Part shown: positions 32,564-43,879 of the stretch, in pieces | Layout of the letters: every line of letters begins with the position of its first letter | Numbering within the stretch: position 1 is the stretch's first letter | NCBI RefSeq assembly: GCF_910594005.1 | Contig: NC_057815.1 | Span: forward strand, 76,121,552-76,185,551 | Length of the DNA stretch: 64,000 nucleotides | Origin: Cervus elaphus | Lineage: Eukaryota > Chordata > Mammalia > Artiodactyla > Cervidae | Direction: 5' to 3' | The notes under the pieces: model-generated | The model's database searches: none | What the model was told of the DNA's origin: nothing | What the model saw: the letters and a program-made list of their open reading frames with translations, nothing else | Made by a program: the position numbers and the translations under genes

Positions 32564-32752
32564 GGGGACTTCCCTGGTGGTCCAATGGTTAAGACTTCAC
32601 CTTCCAATGCAGCGGGTGTGGGTTTGATCCCTAGTCAGGGAGCTAAGCACCCACATGCATCATAGCCAAAACACCAAAACATTAAAAAAAAAAATGGGAG
32701 CGATATTGTAACAAATTCAATAAAGATTTGAATTTATAAAAACAAACAAAAA
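32564..32752 (+). mobile_element. CHR-type SINE with perfect 16-bp target duplication
   Basis: AAACAAGGCTGGTTTC occurs at 32548-32563 and again at 32753-32768. The element begins GGGGACTTCCCTGGTGGTCC, has the B-box GGTTTGATCCCTAGTCAGGG, and ends in an unusually long A-rich tail of about 75 bp that contains the unique segment GGGAGCGATATTGTAACAAA. Confidence 0.92.
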
Positions 32753-32768
32753 AAACAAGGCTGGTTTC

Positions 32769-34102
32769 TTTCTGGTCCTCTAAAAGAACAAAGCAGGAGA
32801 GGCTTCTGTAATCTTCCTCTCCGCTGACGTCCATTTAGGCACTGTGAGAGGAGAAAAGACATGAAACGCCTTCCTGTAGCTGAACAGCCAAGGACTGCCT
32901 GGCCCCTGAAGTCAGCAAGCAGACCAGGAACGGCCCTTGATGGAACTTCTGTCAGCCCTGCAACATCCAGTAAGTACATGTTTATTGAGCAACTACTACG
33001 TGCCAAGTGCTGGCTAAAGCACAGCCACTGCCAGCCCCAAAAGTGCTTTGTGCAGATGAGAAAAGGTTGCCCTTTCTGGCAGATACAGCCCCGTCAGCAC
33101 ACAGTTTGGCAAGCGGAAGACTCTTTGTGTCAAGTAAAAAAGTGCCCCTTCATTCGAGTGGACGCAGCCCATGCTGGCCTCATGCCTTGGCAGGCAGAGT
33201 GAGTGGCTTTAGGCCCTGCAGACCTCCCTCATCCGGGCAGCCTCGCCATGTATATGTGCCCCACGAGGCGCAGCATCCCCAAAGTCGTGCATTTCTCTTA
33301 AAGATAAATGTGCTCTGTTGAAGGGCTTCTCTTTTATTCTCTCCTTTCAGACATGGGAAAATATCCTTTCTTTTATGAAATGATGCTAATAGTAGATGGC
33401 AGTTGTTTGTTTTATCTCTTTTGTGAACTGTTCTTAGCAAAGTAAAGTTGGCAACTTTATGTCAGTACTTTTGTTTTGGACATTTTTCTGGTCTGTAAAA
33501 AATTCAAAACCTTAAGAATCATTGTGGGAGGTGTTGTGTGGTGAGAAGCCCTTCTGTTCAAGGAAAAGAAAAGCCCTGCAAGACCCCACAACCTGGGCAG
33601 GTACTCTGTTGCCATCAGGGTCTCTGAGCTTCAGCGGTCTGCATGACATTACATTTCAGAATCACTGGGTTGCTATGGTTATCACCAGATCTCTGTAATT
33701 ACCTTGGAAGTTGCTGTCTTTGAGACTTATGAGGTCCGTGCCATGCAGATATTCAAAAAAGAAAGGTTTTTGTGTCTGAGAAGTGTGCATGCTGACAATA
33801 AATGGCATTGCTCAAACACAGCTGCAAACACACACACACGTGAAAATACTCATACGCACAGGAGAATCATCGTCTCTTGCGTGCTTTGGTGGTTAGATTG
33901 TGGACTTCACATGAGGTTCACACAGTTATAGGAAGGCAGGTCTTGGCTTGGCTCCAGTGATAAATCTGGACTTACTCTCTTGGCCAGGATTCTCTGGCTC
34001 CAAACAAAAAACTGGTCTCACTTAAACTAGAGTGTATTGGCTCACCTCATTGAGAAATGAGTGTTTGTGTCAGGTACGGCTTGATCCAGGGACTCAGGAT
34101 CA
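32769..34102. other. Intergenic sequence, no gene
   Basis: ACATGTTTATTGAGCAACTA at 32978-32997 belongs to an old L2/MIR-age repeat. A short (CA)n is at 33829-33839. The overlapping frames at 32861-33321 show no known protein features. Nothing else recognised. Confidence 0.35.
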
Positions 34103-34318
34103 GGATTTGCCAGGTGGTTCAGTGGTAAAGAATCCACCTGCCAATAGAGGAGACACAGAAGACGCAGGTTCGATCACTGGGTCAAGGAGATCCCCTAGAG
34201 GAGGAAATGGCGACCCACTCCAGTATTCTTGCCTGGAAAATCCCATGGGCAGAGGAGCCTGGTGGGCTACAGTTCATGGGGTTGCAGAAGAGTTGGACAC
34301 AACTGAGCGACTGAGCTC
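34103..34318 (+). mobile_element. Bov-tA SINE
   Basis: Head GATTTGCCAGGTGGTTCAGT, B-box GGTTCGATCACTGGGTCAAG, BovA part through ATGGGGTTGCAGAAGAGTTG and AACTGAGCGACTGAG. Confidence 0.87.
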
Positions 34319-34591
34319 ATGGCACTCCACCCCTAGGCAATCTGCTTGCTCTCCTGAGTTCCCCTGTGAAGGCCTCACCACGTGGTCAGCTTGCTGCCAA
34401 ATTTCAAGCCTTGGATTGACCAGGAAAAAAAGAGAGCTTATCTCCTCAACAGTTCAAACAAACAAAAGGTCTGCACCTTGGTCTCAGCCTGAATTAGATC
34501 ATAACATAAGCCCATCTCTGAACCTATCACTGTGACCGGGGACATGCCCAAAGCTGAAGCAGTACTGCGGGGAAGCATACGTTTCTAGAAC

Positions 34592-34783
34592 CGGGATCCC
34601 CAACCTCCAGGCCACAGACCAGTACCTCCTGTCAGATCAGCGGCGGCATTAGATTAGAAATAAAGTACACAATAAATGTAATGTGCTTGACTCATCCCCA
34701 AACCATCCCCCACCCTCTAATCTGTGGAAAAATCACCTTCCATGAAACCAGTCCCTGATGCCAAAAGGGCTGCGGACTTCTGC
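34592..34783 (+). mobile_element. hAT-type DNA transposon with 8-bp target duplication
   Basis: TCTAGAAC stands at 34584-34591 and 34784-34791, a perfect 8-bp duplication of the hAT-preferred TCTAGA kind. The ends start CGGGATCCCCAACCTCCAGG and finish GGGCTGCGGACTTCTGC. Inside, CCTCCTGTCAGATCAGCGGC and GGCATTAGATTAGAAAT belong to a non-autonomous mammalian hAT family; no coding capacity. Confidence 0.82.
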
Positions 34784-34791
34784 TCTAGAAC

Positions 34792-35285
34792 AAAGTCAGG
34801 GTCAAGGGACGCAGCCAGCCAAACTTACTTTCTCTTCCCAAAGGAGAGGGATCTAAGAAGTTAGTGGTGAGACATCACCTGGGCTGCTTATTCTCCTTTT
34901 GCCTCCCCTCACCCCCGCATCTCTTCTCCCCACTACCCTTGCTCAACCTGATCCACACTCTGTGTTCTGAGATGCTGTCGCTGCAAGGCTTCCTCCCAGG
35001 CCCCTTGCCTCTGACCATTGATTGGATCAGACAAACCAGAAGCACAGCAGGTCTGCGGGTGGGGGGAAAAGAGGTGGGTGTTTCTTCCCTGCTCGCTCAC
35101 TGCTCTACTACCTCCCACGGCCCCATCTCACAGCTCACACCACCTCCTATCTCCCTGCCCCTCCAGCCTTTGAGGCAGTAACAGCTTCCTGCTGCTGTGA
35201 TCTTGATACCTCAATGCCCCTTGTCTGTTCCCCTGACGCTGCCCACATATCTGCACATTGTCCCTTAAAATCTTTTAATCTAAAC
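34792..35285. other. Intergenic sequence, no gene
   Basis: C-rich/GC-moderate stretch with L2-like hints (GACGCTGCCCACATATCTGC) but no assigned element. Overlapping frames on both strands are not supported. Confidence 0.3.
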
Positions 35286-35486
35286 CAGGAGTCAGTGAAC
35301 TTTGGCCCACAAGCCAATAACCACCCCCTCGCTTTTTGTAAAGACAGTTTTACTGGCCCACGGTCACACCTACCGCCCATCCTTTAGGTGTTGTCTGTGG
35401 CCAGTTGTGACAGAGACTGTAGGCGGCCTGAAAAGCCCAAAATACTTACTTTCTGGCCCGTCACAGAAAAAAATCGCTGACCCCTG
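35286..35486 (+). mobile_element. hAT (MER1-group-like) DNA transposon relic
   Basis: Terminal inverted repeats are CAGGAGTCAG (35286-35295) and CTGACCCCTG (35477-35486). Internal GACAGAGACTGTAGGCGGCC and CAAAATACTTACTTTCTGGC match the same family as 15291-15497. Flanking TCTAAACC/GATAAACC is a plausible degraded 8-bp duplication. Confidence 0.78.
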
Positions 35487-35679
35487 GATAAACCAGCTCT
35501 GATGGATTCTGCTTCCTGCTGGGACCCTTTCTATTTTATCTCCTCATAAAATTTAAGAAGAGAATGCTACTTTTACTATAAGATTTGTACATAACTTTTG
35601 AGAAGAAACTAATATAGATCAATACTGCTGGTTCAAGGGGAAACCACACAGGGGACTGAAAGGTGTAGTGATCCTTTTT

Positions 35680-35781
35680 TTAAAAACTTACTTGGTTATG
35701 CAGGGTTTTAGTTGCAGTGATCCAGTTCTCTGACCAGGGATGGAATCCAGGCCCCAGGCCCTGGGAGCACTAGTGAAGTCC
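35680..35781 (-). mobile_element. CHR-type SINE, internally deleted
   Basis: TTATGCAGGGTTTTAGTTGC, CTCTGACCAGGGATGGAATC and GGAGCACTAGTGAAGTCC are CHR landmarks on the minus strand. Confidence 0.75.
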
Positions 35782-35879
35782 TTATAATGATCTTTTTATA
35801 CAGTGAACCCTGCTCTCTCCCAGCCCTTAACTGAGGGGTGTCAGGGCAGAGAATGCCCCCCCGTCCTGCACCCCTAGCC

Positions 35880-36724
35880 ACTGCTCACTCAGACAGCACA
35901 CCTGGGTGCTCCAACTTCATCAGAGAATGCCAGTGAACGGGAAAATCAATATGTAAAGAACCAAACCGAAGTGCCAGATGAAAAAGATGAACATTGCTAG
36001 GTTTAGAAAATAAAAATGTTCTAAACAGATAAACAGTAAGCAAAGTGCTTTGATTTGTACTGTTTTCCAGTCCATAAAACCCTAATATCCGCCGACGTTT
36101 CATTAAGAGCTTCCATGCCTACTGCGGCTTGAACAGATTGCGGCAAACATGTCATTCGAGCCGCAGACCCAATCTTTTGCAATGTTTTACATGGGTGCTA
36201 AATGGGGGAGAAGTCTGATCTGTCATAAACAGAACTCTACTTTAGGGGAAAAGTAAATGCTGGAGTTAAATGAACAATATCTATCATTTTGCAATGTGAT
36301 TTTTCCAGTCAATCAAAAAAAAAAAAAAAGGTAGGCAACGAACATTTTATTGGAGAAACAAAAAATGGCAATGAACACACGCAACCAGATCCTCCTTCAG
36401 CTTTCAGAAACAGGGAGGATTTGTGATTTGAATAATTTCCAGTGAAATAAATATTCAATTTATGTTGGAAATGGTTCATTTGGTCTTTTAGCCTTTTGCA
36501 ATCCCCAAACCTAATAATACTCCAGTTTATGAAATCCCCTACTAATATAGCAACGCTCTTTCATCTATTGTTACACTCACTCCTGAAGTGGCCCCACTGC
36601 TAGCTTTCTGAACCATCAGCCAAGGTGCTACACAGAGCTCTTTTCCTTGATGATTTCCATTTTGTGACTGCAAGAAAGAGGAAAAAAATCCTAAACAATA
36701 AATTAGCAACCCTGAAGTGGATTT
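35880..36724. promoter_or_regulatory. Possible conserved non-coding block
   Basis: Repeat-free AT-rich sequence. Around 36100-36200 lie CpG-containing words (CTGCGGCTTGAACAGATTGC, CATTCGAGCCGCAGACC), unusual outside the island. 36420-36540 has several AATAAAT/TAATA cores. Listed as a candidate only. Confidence 0.25.
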
Positions 36725-36910
36725 TGGGCTGTGAAGCTGAGAAGACTTGGACCGATTATTAAATCCCTCCCTGATCCTCAGTTTCTTTATTTGTAAAATG
36801 GGACCAACACTCCCTCCCTACCCCCACCACCCAGATTCTTGTACCTTCATCCATTCCCATTCGTTGAATATTTACTAAGCACCTTTTATGTGTCAGGAGG
36901 GTGCTGGGTG
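36725..36910 (+). repeat. MIR-like fragment
   Basis: CCTCCCTGATCCTCAGTTTC and TTTATTTGTAAAATGGGACC, then ATTTACTAAGCACCTTTTAT, suggest MIR followed by another old repeat. Confidence 0.6.
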
Positions 36911-37752
36911 AAGAGGAAGATGCGGTCCCTGGAAGGTGCCTCTTGAAGTTCACATACCGAGGAAAGAACTACCAGTGTGTTGTGGTAAGCTCTAGGACAG
37001 CAATAGCAACAGTTCTTTGAAAGCACCCAGGAGGTCCGGGTGGCCAAAAAGAGCCAAGAGGAAGGGATGGCTAAATGTATTCTGAAGAATGAGTCAGAGG
37101 GGAGGGGTACAATGGAGGATGTCATCACAAGGGAGAAGAGACTTCTCAGGATCACTGACAACGTTTCCGCATGGCCACAGCCCAGGCTTTAAGGTGGGAA
37201 GGCAAGAGCGCTGGGAAGCAGGGAGAACTAAGCAAAACCCACATTCTAAGGACCTCCCGGCTTTGCTGAGGATTCAGACTTTTCCCTTGAAGGCGGTGGG
37301 GAGCCCACTGCAGGGTTTCTGCTGGGGGACGTGGCCTGATTCTACGTGTTTCAGGAAGACCATCCTCACCACCACTAGCAAGCAGGTGGAGCAGGAGTCA
37401 GAGGGGAGACGGAGGCAGGGAGGCCCTTCATCAGGGAGAGGAGCAGTGGCTGAAGTGGGATAGAGGTGGTGGGGACGCAAGAGAAGAGGCAGATGTGAGA
37501 AGTGTGAAGTTGATGGGACCGCTTGATAGACTGCGGAGAAAAGGAAAGGAAAATGTCAGGGAGGACTCGGAGGTTCCAGCTTGGACAAGAGAGCCGATGC
37601 TGGTTGTATTCACTGAAAGACAGCGCATGTAAAGCTGGTGCTCGGCACAAGGCAAGATAAATGGTAGGTGCTCAGTAAGTGTGCCTCAAAGCAGAAACTT
37701 TATTCTCCTAGCTTCATTCCCCCTTCTCTTCTGTCACCCCACCCCCTCAATG
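36911..37752. other. Intergenic sequence, no gene
   Basis: Purine-rich in 37360-37500 and partly like an old L2-age repeat near 37625-37690 (AGGTGCTCAGTAAGTGTGCC). The 124-codon + frame at 37089-37463 and the minus frames opposite are unsupported. Confidence 0.3.
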
Positions 37753-37783
<31 letters not shown>

Positions 37784-37784
37784 T
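37753..37784. repeat. (CA)n microsatellite
   Basis: About 15 CA repeats with one CG interruption near the right end; a likely length polymorphism. Confidence 0.9.
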
Positions 37785-38911
37785 GCCCCCACCCACTCTA
37801 GCTCATCCTGCACATCACTGCCTGGTAAATCTTCTTAAAACACCAATTTGCCTGTCAGATTTAAATGGCTCATTTAAATGGCTCAGGATTTCCCCAGGCA
37901 CCACTCAAAGCCCCCCCTGCTCAGCTTCCTAATCCAGCTCCCCTATCAAGCCAGCCCTGTTTCCTCTCTGCCTCAGTCCAGCCGCCCCGACAGCAGCCCC
38001 ATGACCTGCCGGCCTCCAGGCCTTTATTCAGGCCGTGCTCCGCTCCCGGAGTACTGGCCTTTCCTTCATCCTGCCACTGGAAATTAAAATCAGAGAGTCA
38101 CAGTGGAGACCGTGATAAAAGAAAGCAATTCCCTCTGTACCCCTGTTACTTCTGTTAATTCAACACAGGCTTAATTCTTTGACATCTAGGCAACACAGAG
38201 AGTGTATGGCTGAGGAAGTTTCAAGAGAAGAGACACAAGACGTAAGTTTATCCAGATTATAGATAAACCGGCTAATAAAATGTCTTGTTACATCCTTCTA
38301 GCACATTCCAGACTCTCCGAGTCCTTTTGATTTTGAAATGCATTTTTAAACCATGAGTGGATTATGACTGTCAAGGAAAAAAAAAAAGCAGTTTTCTTTC
38401 AGGCTTTAAGCTATAAAAACTGCTATTCCCGTTCTCTCTCCAAATGAGCCCACTTTAGGATGTCCTGCTGGGAAATGAAGGCAATTGCATGATGCTTAGG
38501 AATTACCAAAGATTTACTTGAAAGTGCTACCGCACACTCGGTAGGAAATAAGCCTAAATGAAAAGGAAAACAATTAGCCCAAATGTGCCAACTTCAACAG
38601 TGTTGATTGGTCGGTTGGTTGATTTTGAAAGCCCATTTTTATTTCTGGAATCAAAAGTTGCAAAAGCAAACAACAAACAACAAAAACTCCAGTTGTGACC
38701 GTCCATGGATGAGAAGCCCCTGGGGCAAGCACAGGCAGGGTTACTTTGAAGGCCACCCACATTTGGGTCTGAGCTCCTCCCAGGGGCCAAGGAAGCTACA
38801 GGGCCACCTGGAACGACAGAGACTTCTGTCCTGTTGTCTGTCCAGCAGGCTTCCCCACCGGAATGTGACAGTCCTCCTGCCCCAATCCAGCCTCACTCCC
38901 TTTCCAGCCCC
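37785..38911. other. Intergenic, partly single-copy-looking
   Basis: 37785-38070 has L2-like phrases. 38080-38760 shows no recognised repeat except a poly-A at 38378-38389 and includes TAAT-rich stretches. No gene recognised. Confidence 0.3.
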
Positions 38912-39010
38912 TAAGGCAGTGTTTCTCAAACAGTGCTTTAAGAACCAACTGCAGTTGCATCCAAATCACCTGGACTCTTGAAACATGCAGGTGGCTGATC
39001 CCTATACCCC
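38912..39010 (+). mobile_element. MER5A-like hAT relic
   Basis: GCAGTGTTTCTCAAACAGTG, CATCCAAATCACCTGGACTC and GGTGGCTGATCCC are its landmarks. Confidence 0.65.
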
Positions 39011-39349
39011 CTTCCTGAGACCACATCCCTCAAAGTGGGTTCATTCATCAACACCACCAGTACAGTCAGATTAGCAAGGCTTCTCTTCCCTCCCAGTCCA
39101 TTAGCATTTTCCTTCCATTGTTCTCCTTAGCCTGCTAAAAGTCCCTGGTCTATTGTTCAGTTCTAAAGTTTCCTGTAATTCCATTCTGTTGTCCCAGTAA
39201 GTTCACTCCCCACCCACCTGAATAACTTTATCATATCTCTTCTATTCTCTTCTAACTACAATTTCCTGATTACCAATCCCATCACCTTGTAGCATTTGAC
39301 TTTTCTCCTAATCTCTGAAAATTTAGAGGCTGTCCACTGAGAATTCCTT

Positions 39350-39870
39350 GCTCCTTGGAGGAAAAGCTATTTCAAACCTAGACAGCAAGTTAAAAATCAG
39401 AAACATCACTTTTCTGACAAAGGTCCATATAGTCAAAGCTCTGGTTTTTTCAGTAGTCAGGTATAGATGTGAGACTTGGACCATAAAGAAGGCTGAGCAC
39501 CGAAGAATTGATGCTTCTGAACTGTGGTGCTGGAGAAGACTCTTGAGAGTCCCTTGAACTGTAAGGAGATCCAGCCAGTCAATCCTAAAGGAAATCAACC
39601 CTGATTGGAAGGACTGATGCTAAAGCTGAAGCTACAATACTTTGGCTACCTGATGTGAAGAGCCAACTCATTGGAAAAGACCCGATGCTGGGAAAGATTG
39701 AGGGCAGGAGAAGAAGGGGGGACAGAGGAGGAGGTGGCTGGATGGCATCACTGACTCAATGGACTTGAATCTGAGCAAACTCCAGAAGATACTGAAGGAC
39801 AGGGAAGCCTGGTGTGCCGCAGTCTATGGGGTCACAAAGAATTGGACACGACTGAGTGACTGAACAACAA
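39350..39870 (+). mobile_element. BovB (RTE) 3' fragment
   Basis: Only the part encoding the C-terminal region is present (KVHIVKALVFSVVRYRCETW, AEHRRIDASELWCW), with stop codons after 39557. The flanks TGAGAATTCCTT (39338-39349) and TGAGAATTGCCT (39871-39882) differ at two positions and are a likely target duplication, so this is a separate insertion. Confidence 0.9.
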
Positions 39871-40342
39871 TGAGAATTGCCTCCTCCTCTAGACTTCAAC
39901 CCCCTGCCCCCACCCACCCTCACACACCTTTCTCCACTGGACCCATCCCTCACCTTGACCTGGATCCCGGATCCCACCTCACCCTCCTCAGAACTTCTGC
40001 AGTGCCGTATGCCTCCTCTCTCCTATATGTTCAGTCTTGTCCTCTCAACCCAATCCTTTCCTCTGGCTCTTTTTTCCTTCCATTGTAGAGTATCACTGGA
40101 ATGGGGAATTCTCTCCAATATCCTAGGAGGAGAAGTATGCATCAGTAGGACATATTTTAAACTCAGTTACTGCAACTGAATGTTAACTTGTTATCTATAA
40201 ATACTTACTAGAATGAAGAATATGTTTCAGAACAGTTTTTAAGCCTTTTGATTATAGAAAATTTCAAATATATTAAAAAACAGAGAAACTATACAGGGTC
40301 ACAAGTCAGAAATGACTGAGCCAGCATGCAAGGGCAACTTAT
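39871..40342. other. Intergenic sequence, no gene
   Basis: C-rich start, no repeat recognised until 40290-40320, where GGGTCACAAGTCAGAAATGA recalls a small BovA remnant. Confidence 0.35.
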
Positions 40343-40378
<36 letters not shown>

Positions 40379-40379
40379 T
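40343..40379. repeat. (AC)n(AT)n microsatellite
   Basis: About eleven AC units followed by nine AT units. Confidence 0.9.
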
Positions 40380-40735
40380 TCAGGTTACAGCATTATGATT
40401 TGACATCTATATGCACTACAGAGTGATCACCATGACAAGTCTATCTGCCATCTGTCACCATACAATTGGCCCACCTCACCCATTTCACAGCCTCCCCCCA
40501 CAACCAACTTTTCCCCTTGTATCCACTAATCTGTTCTCTGTGTCCAAGTTTGTTTTTATTTTCATTTTGTTCATTCATTTTTTTAGATCCCACATCTGAG
40601 TGAAAACATAAGGTATCTATCTTTGCTTTATTTCACTTAGCATAATACCCTCAAGGTCCATCCATACTGTTGCAAATGGCAGGATTTCATTCTTTTTTAT
40701 GGCTAAGTAACATTCCATTGTGTCTCTGCATGTGT
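40380..40735 (-). mobile_element. L1 3'-region fragment
   Basis: CATCTGAGTGAAAACATAAG, CCATCCATACTGTTGCAAAT, GGCAGGATTTCATTCTTTTT and TATGGCTAAGTAACATTCCA are the antisense of the L1 ORF2 end/3' UTR. A (TG)n run at 40732-40749 marks its edge. Confidence 0.8.
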
Positions 40736-40749
40736 GTGTGTGTGTGTGG

Positions 40750-41536
40750 TAGAGACTATCAGAAAAACTCTGCCTTGTCTCATTTCCTCTTCCAACTACC
40801 AACCTTTCTATCTCTTACCCATCCATAGCCAAAGTTCTCCAGAAAGCAGTCCTCTATGCCTTCTTAATTTCTTCAGTTTCTACCCACTCTTAACCCATTT
40901 AGGTCTGGTCTGGCTTCTACACCTGTAGCTCCTAGAAATAATAATGACTACCAAATCTAGCAGACTTTTTTTTTTCAATTCCATCTTCTTCTAGTATAAA
41001 ATTTAGTAGCTTGAAACAAGAATTAATTTTTTTTTCTTTTTTTTTTTAAGAATTAATTTTTTCTGTCTTGTGATTTTACTAATTGACTGGGATAAGCTGG
41101 GCAGGTCTTACTTGGGTTGTCTCAAAGGGCTGGTGTCATCTTGACACTAAGGTGCTCATTCCTTACATGTTAGGTACCCAGGTTGGAACAGCTGCCACAA
41201 CCAGGAGGTGGCCAGGCATCATCTCTCTCTCTCTCTCTCCATGTGGAATCCACATAGTCAGTTTAGCCTTCTTCACAACATGATGGTCTAAGGGTAAACA
41301 GACTTTTTACATGGTAGCTGGCATCCCTCTGAGCATGCACTTTAAGAGACCCAGATTGATGCTGCAAGCTTCATATGACCTATCCTCAAAAGTTACAAAT
41401 TCTATCAGTTGAACAAACCCAGGTCTCATTCAGTATAGGAGGGTCCTACATGAAGTGTGAATTTCAGGAGGCATAATTCATTTGGGGGCCATCTTTGGAG
41501 ACCAACTCTCCTACTTGACTTTCGACAACTATCAGA
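40750..41536. other. Intergenic sequence, no gene
   Basis: Poly-T stretches at 40966-40975 and 41026-41048, a (TC)n at 41222-41239, and no recognised gene or clear element. Confidence 0.35.
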
Positions 41537-41728
41537 GGGACTTCCCTGGTGGTCCAGTGGCTAAGACTCTGCATTCCTAATGCAGGGGGTCTGGGTTCGG
41601 TTCCTGGTCAGGGAACTAGATCTCACATGGCACAACTAAAGACCCAGAATGCTGCATCAAAGATTGAAGATCACGTTTGTAGCAACTAATGCCTGGCACA
41701 ACCAAATAAATAAATTTTTAAAATTATC
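41537..41728 (+). mobile_element. CHR-type SINE
   Basis: GGGACTTCCCTGGTGGTCCA, B-box GGTTCGGTTCCTGGTCAGGG, ending with CAACCAAATAAATAAATTTT. Confidence 0.87.
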
Positions 41729-42497
41729 AAAGCCCTTGTGAACATCCACTTTTTGAAACACTGTCTCCTTGTTCCCATAACAAACCATTTTTCTGTTCTC
41801 TTTCTACTTCTCTGACAAGAGAGAGGGGTTTGTAGGTCTCCTCTGCCTCAGTCCTCCAGGCTGGGCTCTAAGTCTCCTCTCTCCTATATTTCTTCTCTCC
41901 TACATCTCTTTAATCTCTTCTCAAATTAAATTAAGTCATTTAATTCAGACCTACTATTTCAATTAATTCCTAAAATACATAAGACTAAAATATTAATCAT
42001 TCCAGCCCAAACTTGTCCTCTGAACAGCATACCCCACCTCTCAAAACCTCCCCTTGAAGATACCAAAGGTACCCAATTTAGCATGTCTAATCTGAACTTA
42101 AAATGGACCACTGCCCTCAAACGGGGCCTCTCCCAGAATTCTCCAGCTTCCTGGAGGATGACTCACCTGGCACACAGTGGAGCTGCCCTAGTTGTCTCAG
42201 TTGTGACATCCTAAAGGGATTGATAACCAGCCAGTCTCAGACACATGAGCAAGTCAAAATGAGGAGGACGACTCAGCCAACCACAGCTGGCAGAAGCAAG
42301 ACCAGTAGAGAGCAGCCAAGCCAGCCCAGAACGGCTGAACTCCTGTGAACTGGCACAATAAACAAATGTTTACTTTTGTATGCCACTGAGATTTTGTGCT
42401 TTTCTCACTACATAGCATTATTTTGTCAATGGATATCCAATACACTACAGTTTAAACACTCAACAATTGAAGAAAGGTGCAATGTCATGCAACCTTT
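41729..42497 (+). other. Intergenic, with LTR-like end at about 42170-42440
   Basis: GGCACAATAAACAAATGTTT with the later TTTTGTCAATGGATATCCAA resembles the polyadenylation region of an old LTR. 41729-42160 shows nothing recognisable. Confidence 0.35.
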
Positions 42498-42512
42498 AAG
42501 AATGCTGTGTAG

Positions 42513-43343
42513 CGCCAGTCAGGACGGCTGCTATCCAAAAGTCTACAAGCAATAAATGCTGGAGAGGGTGTGGAGAAAAGGGAACCCTCTTACACTGTTG
42601 GTGGGAATGCAAACTAGTACAGCCGCTATGGAGAACAGTGTGGAGATTTCTTAAAAAACTGGAAATAGAACTGCCATATGACCCAGCAATCCCACTCCTG
42701 GGCATACACACCGAGGAAACCAGATCTGAAAGAGACACGTGCACCCCAATGTTCATCGCAGCACTGTTTATAATAGCCAGGACATGGAAGCAACCTAGAT
42801 GCCCATCAGCAGATGAATGGATAAGGAAGCTGTGGTACATATACACCATGGAATATTACTCAGCCATTAAAAAAGAATTCATTTGAATCAGTTCTAATGA
42901 GATGGATGAAACTGGAGCCCATTATACAGAGTGAAGTAAGCCAGAAAGATAAAGACCATTACAGCATACTAAGACATATATATGGAATTTAGAAAGATGG
43001 TAATGATAACCCTATATGCAAAACAGAAAAAGAGACACAGATGTACAGAACAGATTTTTGGACTCTGTGGGAGAAGGCGAGGGTGGGATGTTTCGAGAGA
43101 ACAGCATGTATATTATCGATAGTGAAACAGATCACCAGCCCAGGTGGGATGCATGAGACAAGTGCTCAGGCCAGGTGCACTGGGAAGACCCAGAGGAATT
43201 GGGTGGAGAGGGAGGTGGGAGGGGGGATCGGGATGGGGAATACATGTAACTCCATGGCTGATTCATGTCAATGTATGACAAAACCCACTGTAATGTTGTG
43301 AAGTAATTAGCCTCCAACTAATAAAAATAAATGAATATATAAA
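42513..43343 (+). mobile_element. 5'-truncated L1 with perfect 15-bp target duplication
   Basis: The insertion is exactly bounded by AAGAATGCTGTGTAG at 42498-42512 and 43344-43358. The body holds the L1 ORF2 C-terminal end (frame open 42638-42886, including YDPAIPLLGIHTEE and YYSAIKKEFI) followed by the 3' UTR and an A-rich tail. The ORF2 part has few lesions, so the copy is comparatively young. It has no 5' part and cannot be autonomous. Confidence 0.95.
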
Positions 43344-43456
43344 AAGAATGCTGTGTAGATGTACAGTCATCCCTTAGCATCAGTGAGGGGATTGGTTCCC
43401 AAATCCCCAGGTATATAATAATCAGAGAATACTCAAGTCCTTTGTATAAAACAGAG

Positions 43457-43672
43457 TGTTGTTGTTGTTTAGTTGCTTAGTTGTGTCTGACTCCTTTGTG
43501 ACCTCATGGACTGTAGCCCGCCAGGCTCCTTCTGTCCATGGGATTTCCCAGGCAAGAATACTGGAGTGGGTTTCCATTTCTTTCTCCAGAGATCTTCCCG
43601 ACCCAGGGTTCAAACCCATGTCTCCTGCATTGGCAGGCAGATTCTTTACCACTGCACCACCACGGAAGCCCC
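43457..43672 (-). mobile_element. Bov-tA SINE inside the Tigger element
   Basis: A full minus-strand copy with a (GTT)n left end. Flanking ATAAAACAGAGT (from 43445) and ATAAAATGGAGT (from 43673) match at 10 of 12 positions. Confidence 0.88.
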
Positions 43673-43747
43673 ATAAAATGGAGTAGTATTTACATATAAT
43701 CTATGCATATCCTCCTGTGTAATTTAAATCATCTCTAGGTTACTTAT

Positions 43748-43879
43748 TGAAGAAGGAAATGGCAACCCACTCCAGTATTCTTGCCTGGAGAATCCCAAGG
43801 ACGGCGGAGCCTGGTGGGCTGCCATCTATGGGGTTGTACAGAGTCGGACACAACTGAAGCGACTTAGCAGCAGCAGCAG
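43748..43879 (+). mobile_element. BovA-type SINE inside the Tigger element
   Basis: TAGGTTACTTAT at 43736-43747 and 43880-43891 is a perfect 12-bp target duplication. The element is a BovA unit ending GCGACTTAGCAGCAGCAGCA. Confidence 0.93.

Noticed and set aside
37753..37784. Simple repeats as a possible CRISPR-like or satellite array
   Set aside because: They are ordinary dinucleotide microsatellites; there are no spaced repeat units anywhere in the window and the genome is mammalian.
42638..42886. 82-codon frame that might be a small gene
   Set aside because: It is the end of L1 ORF2 inside an insertion bounded by a 15-bp duplication.
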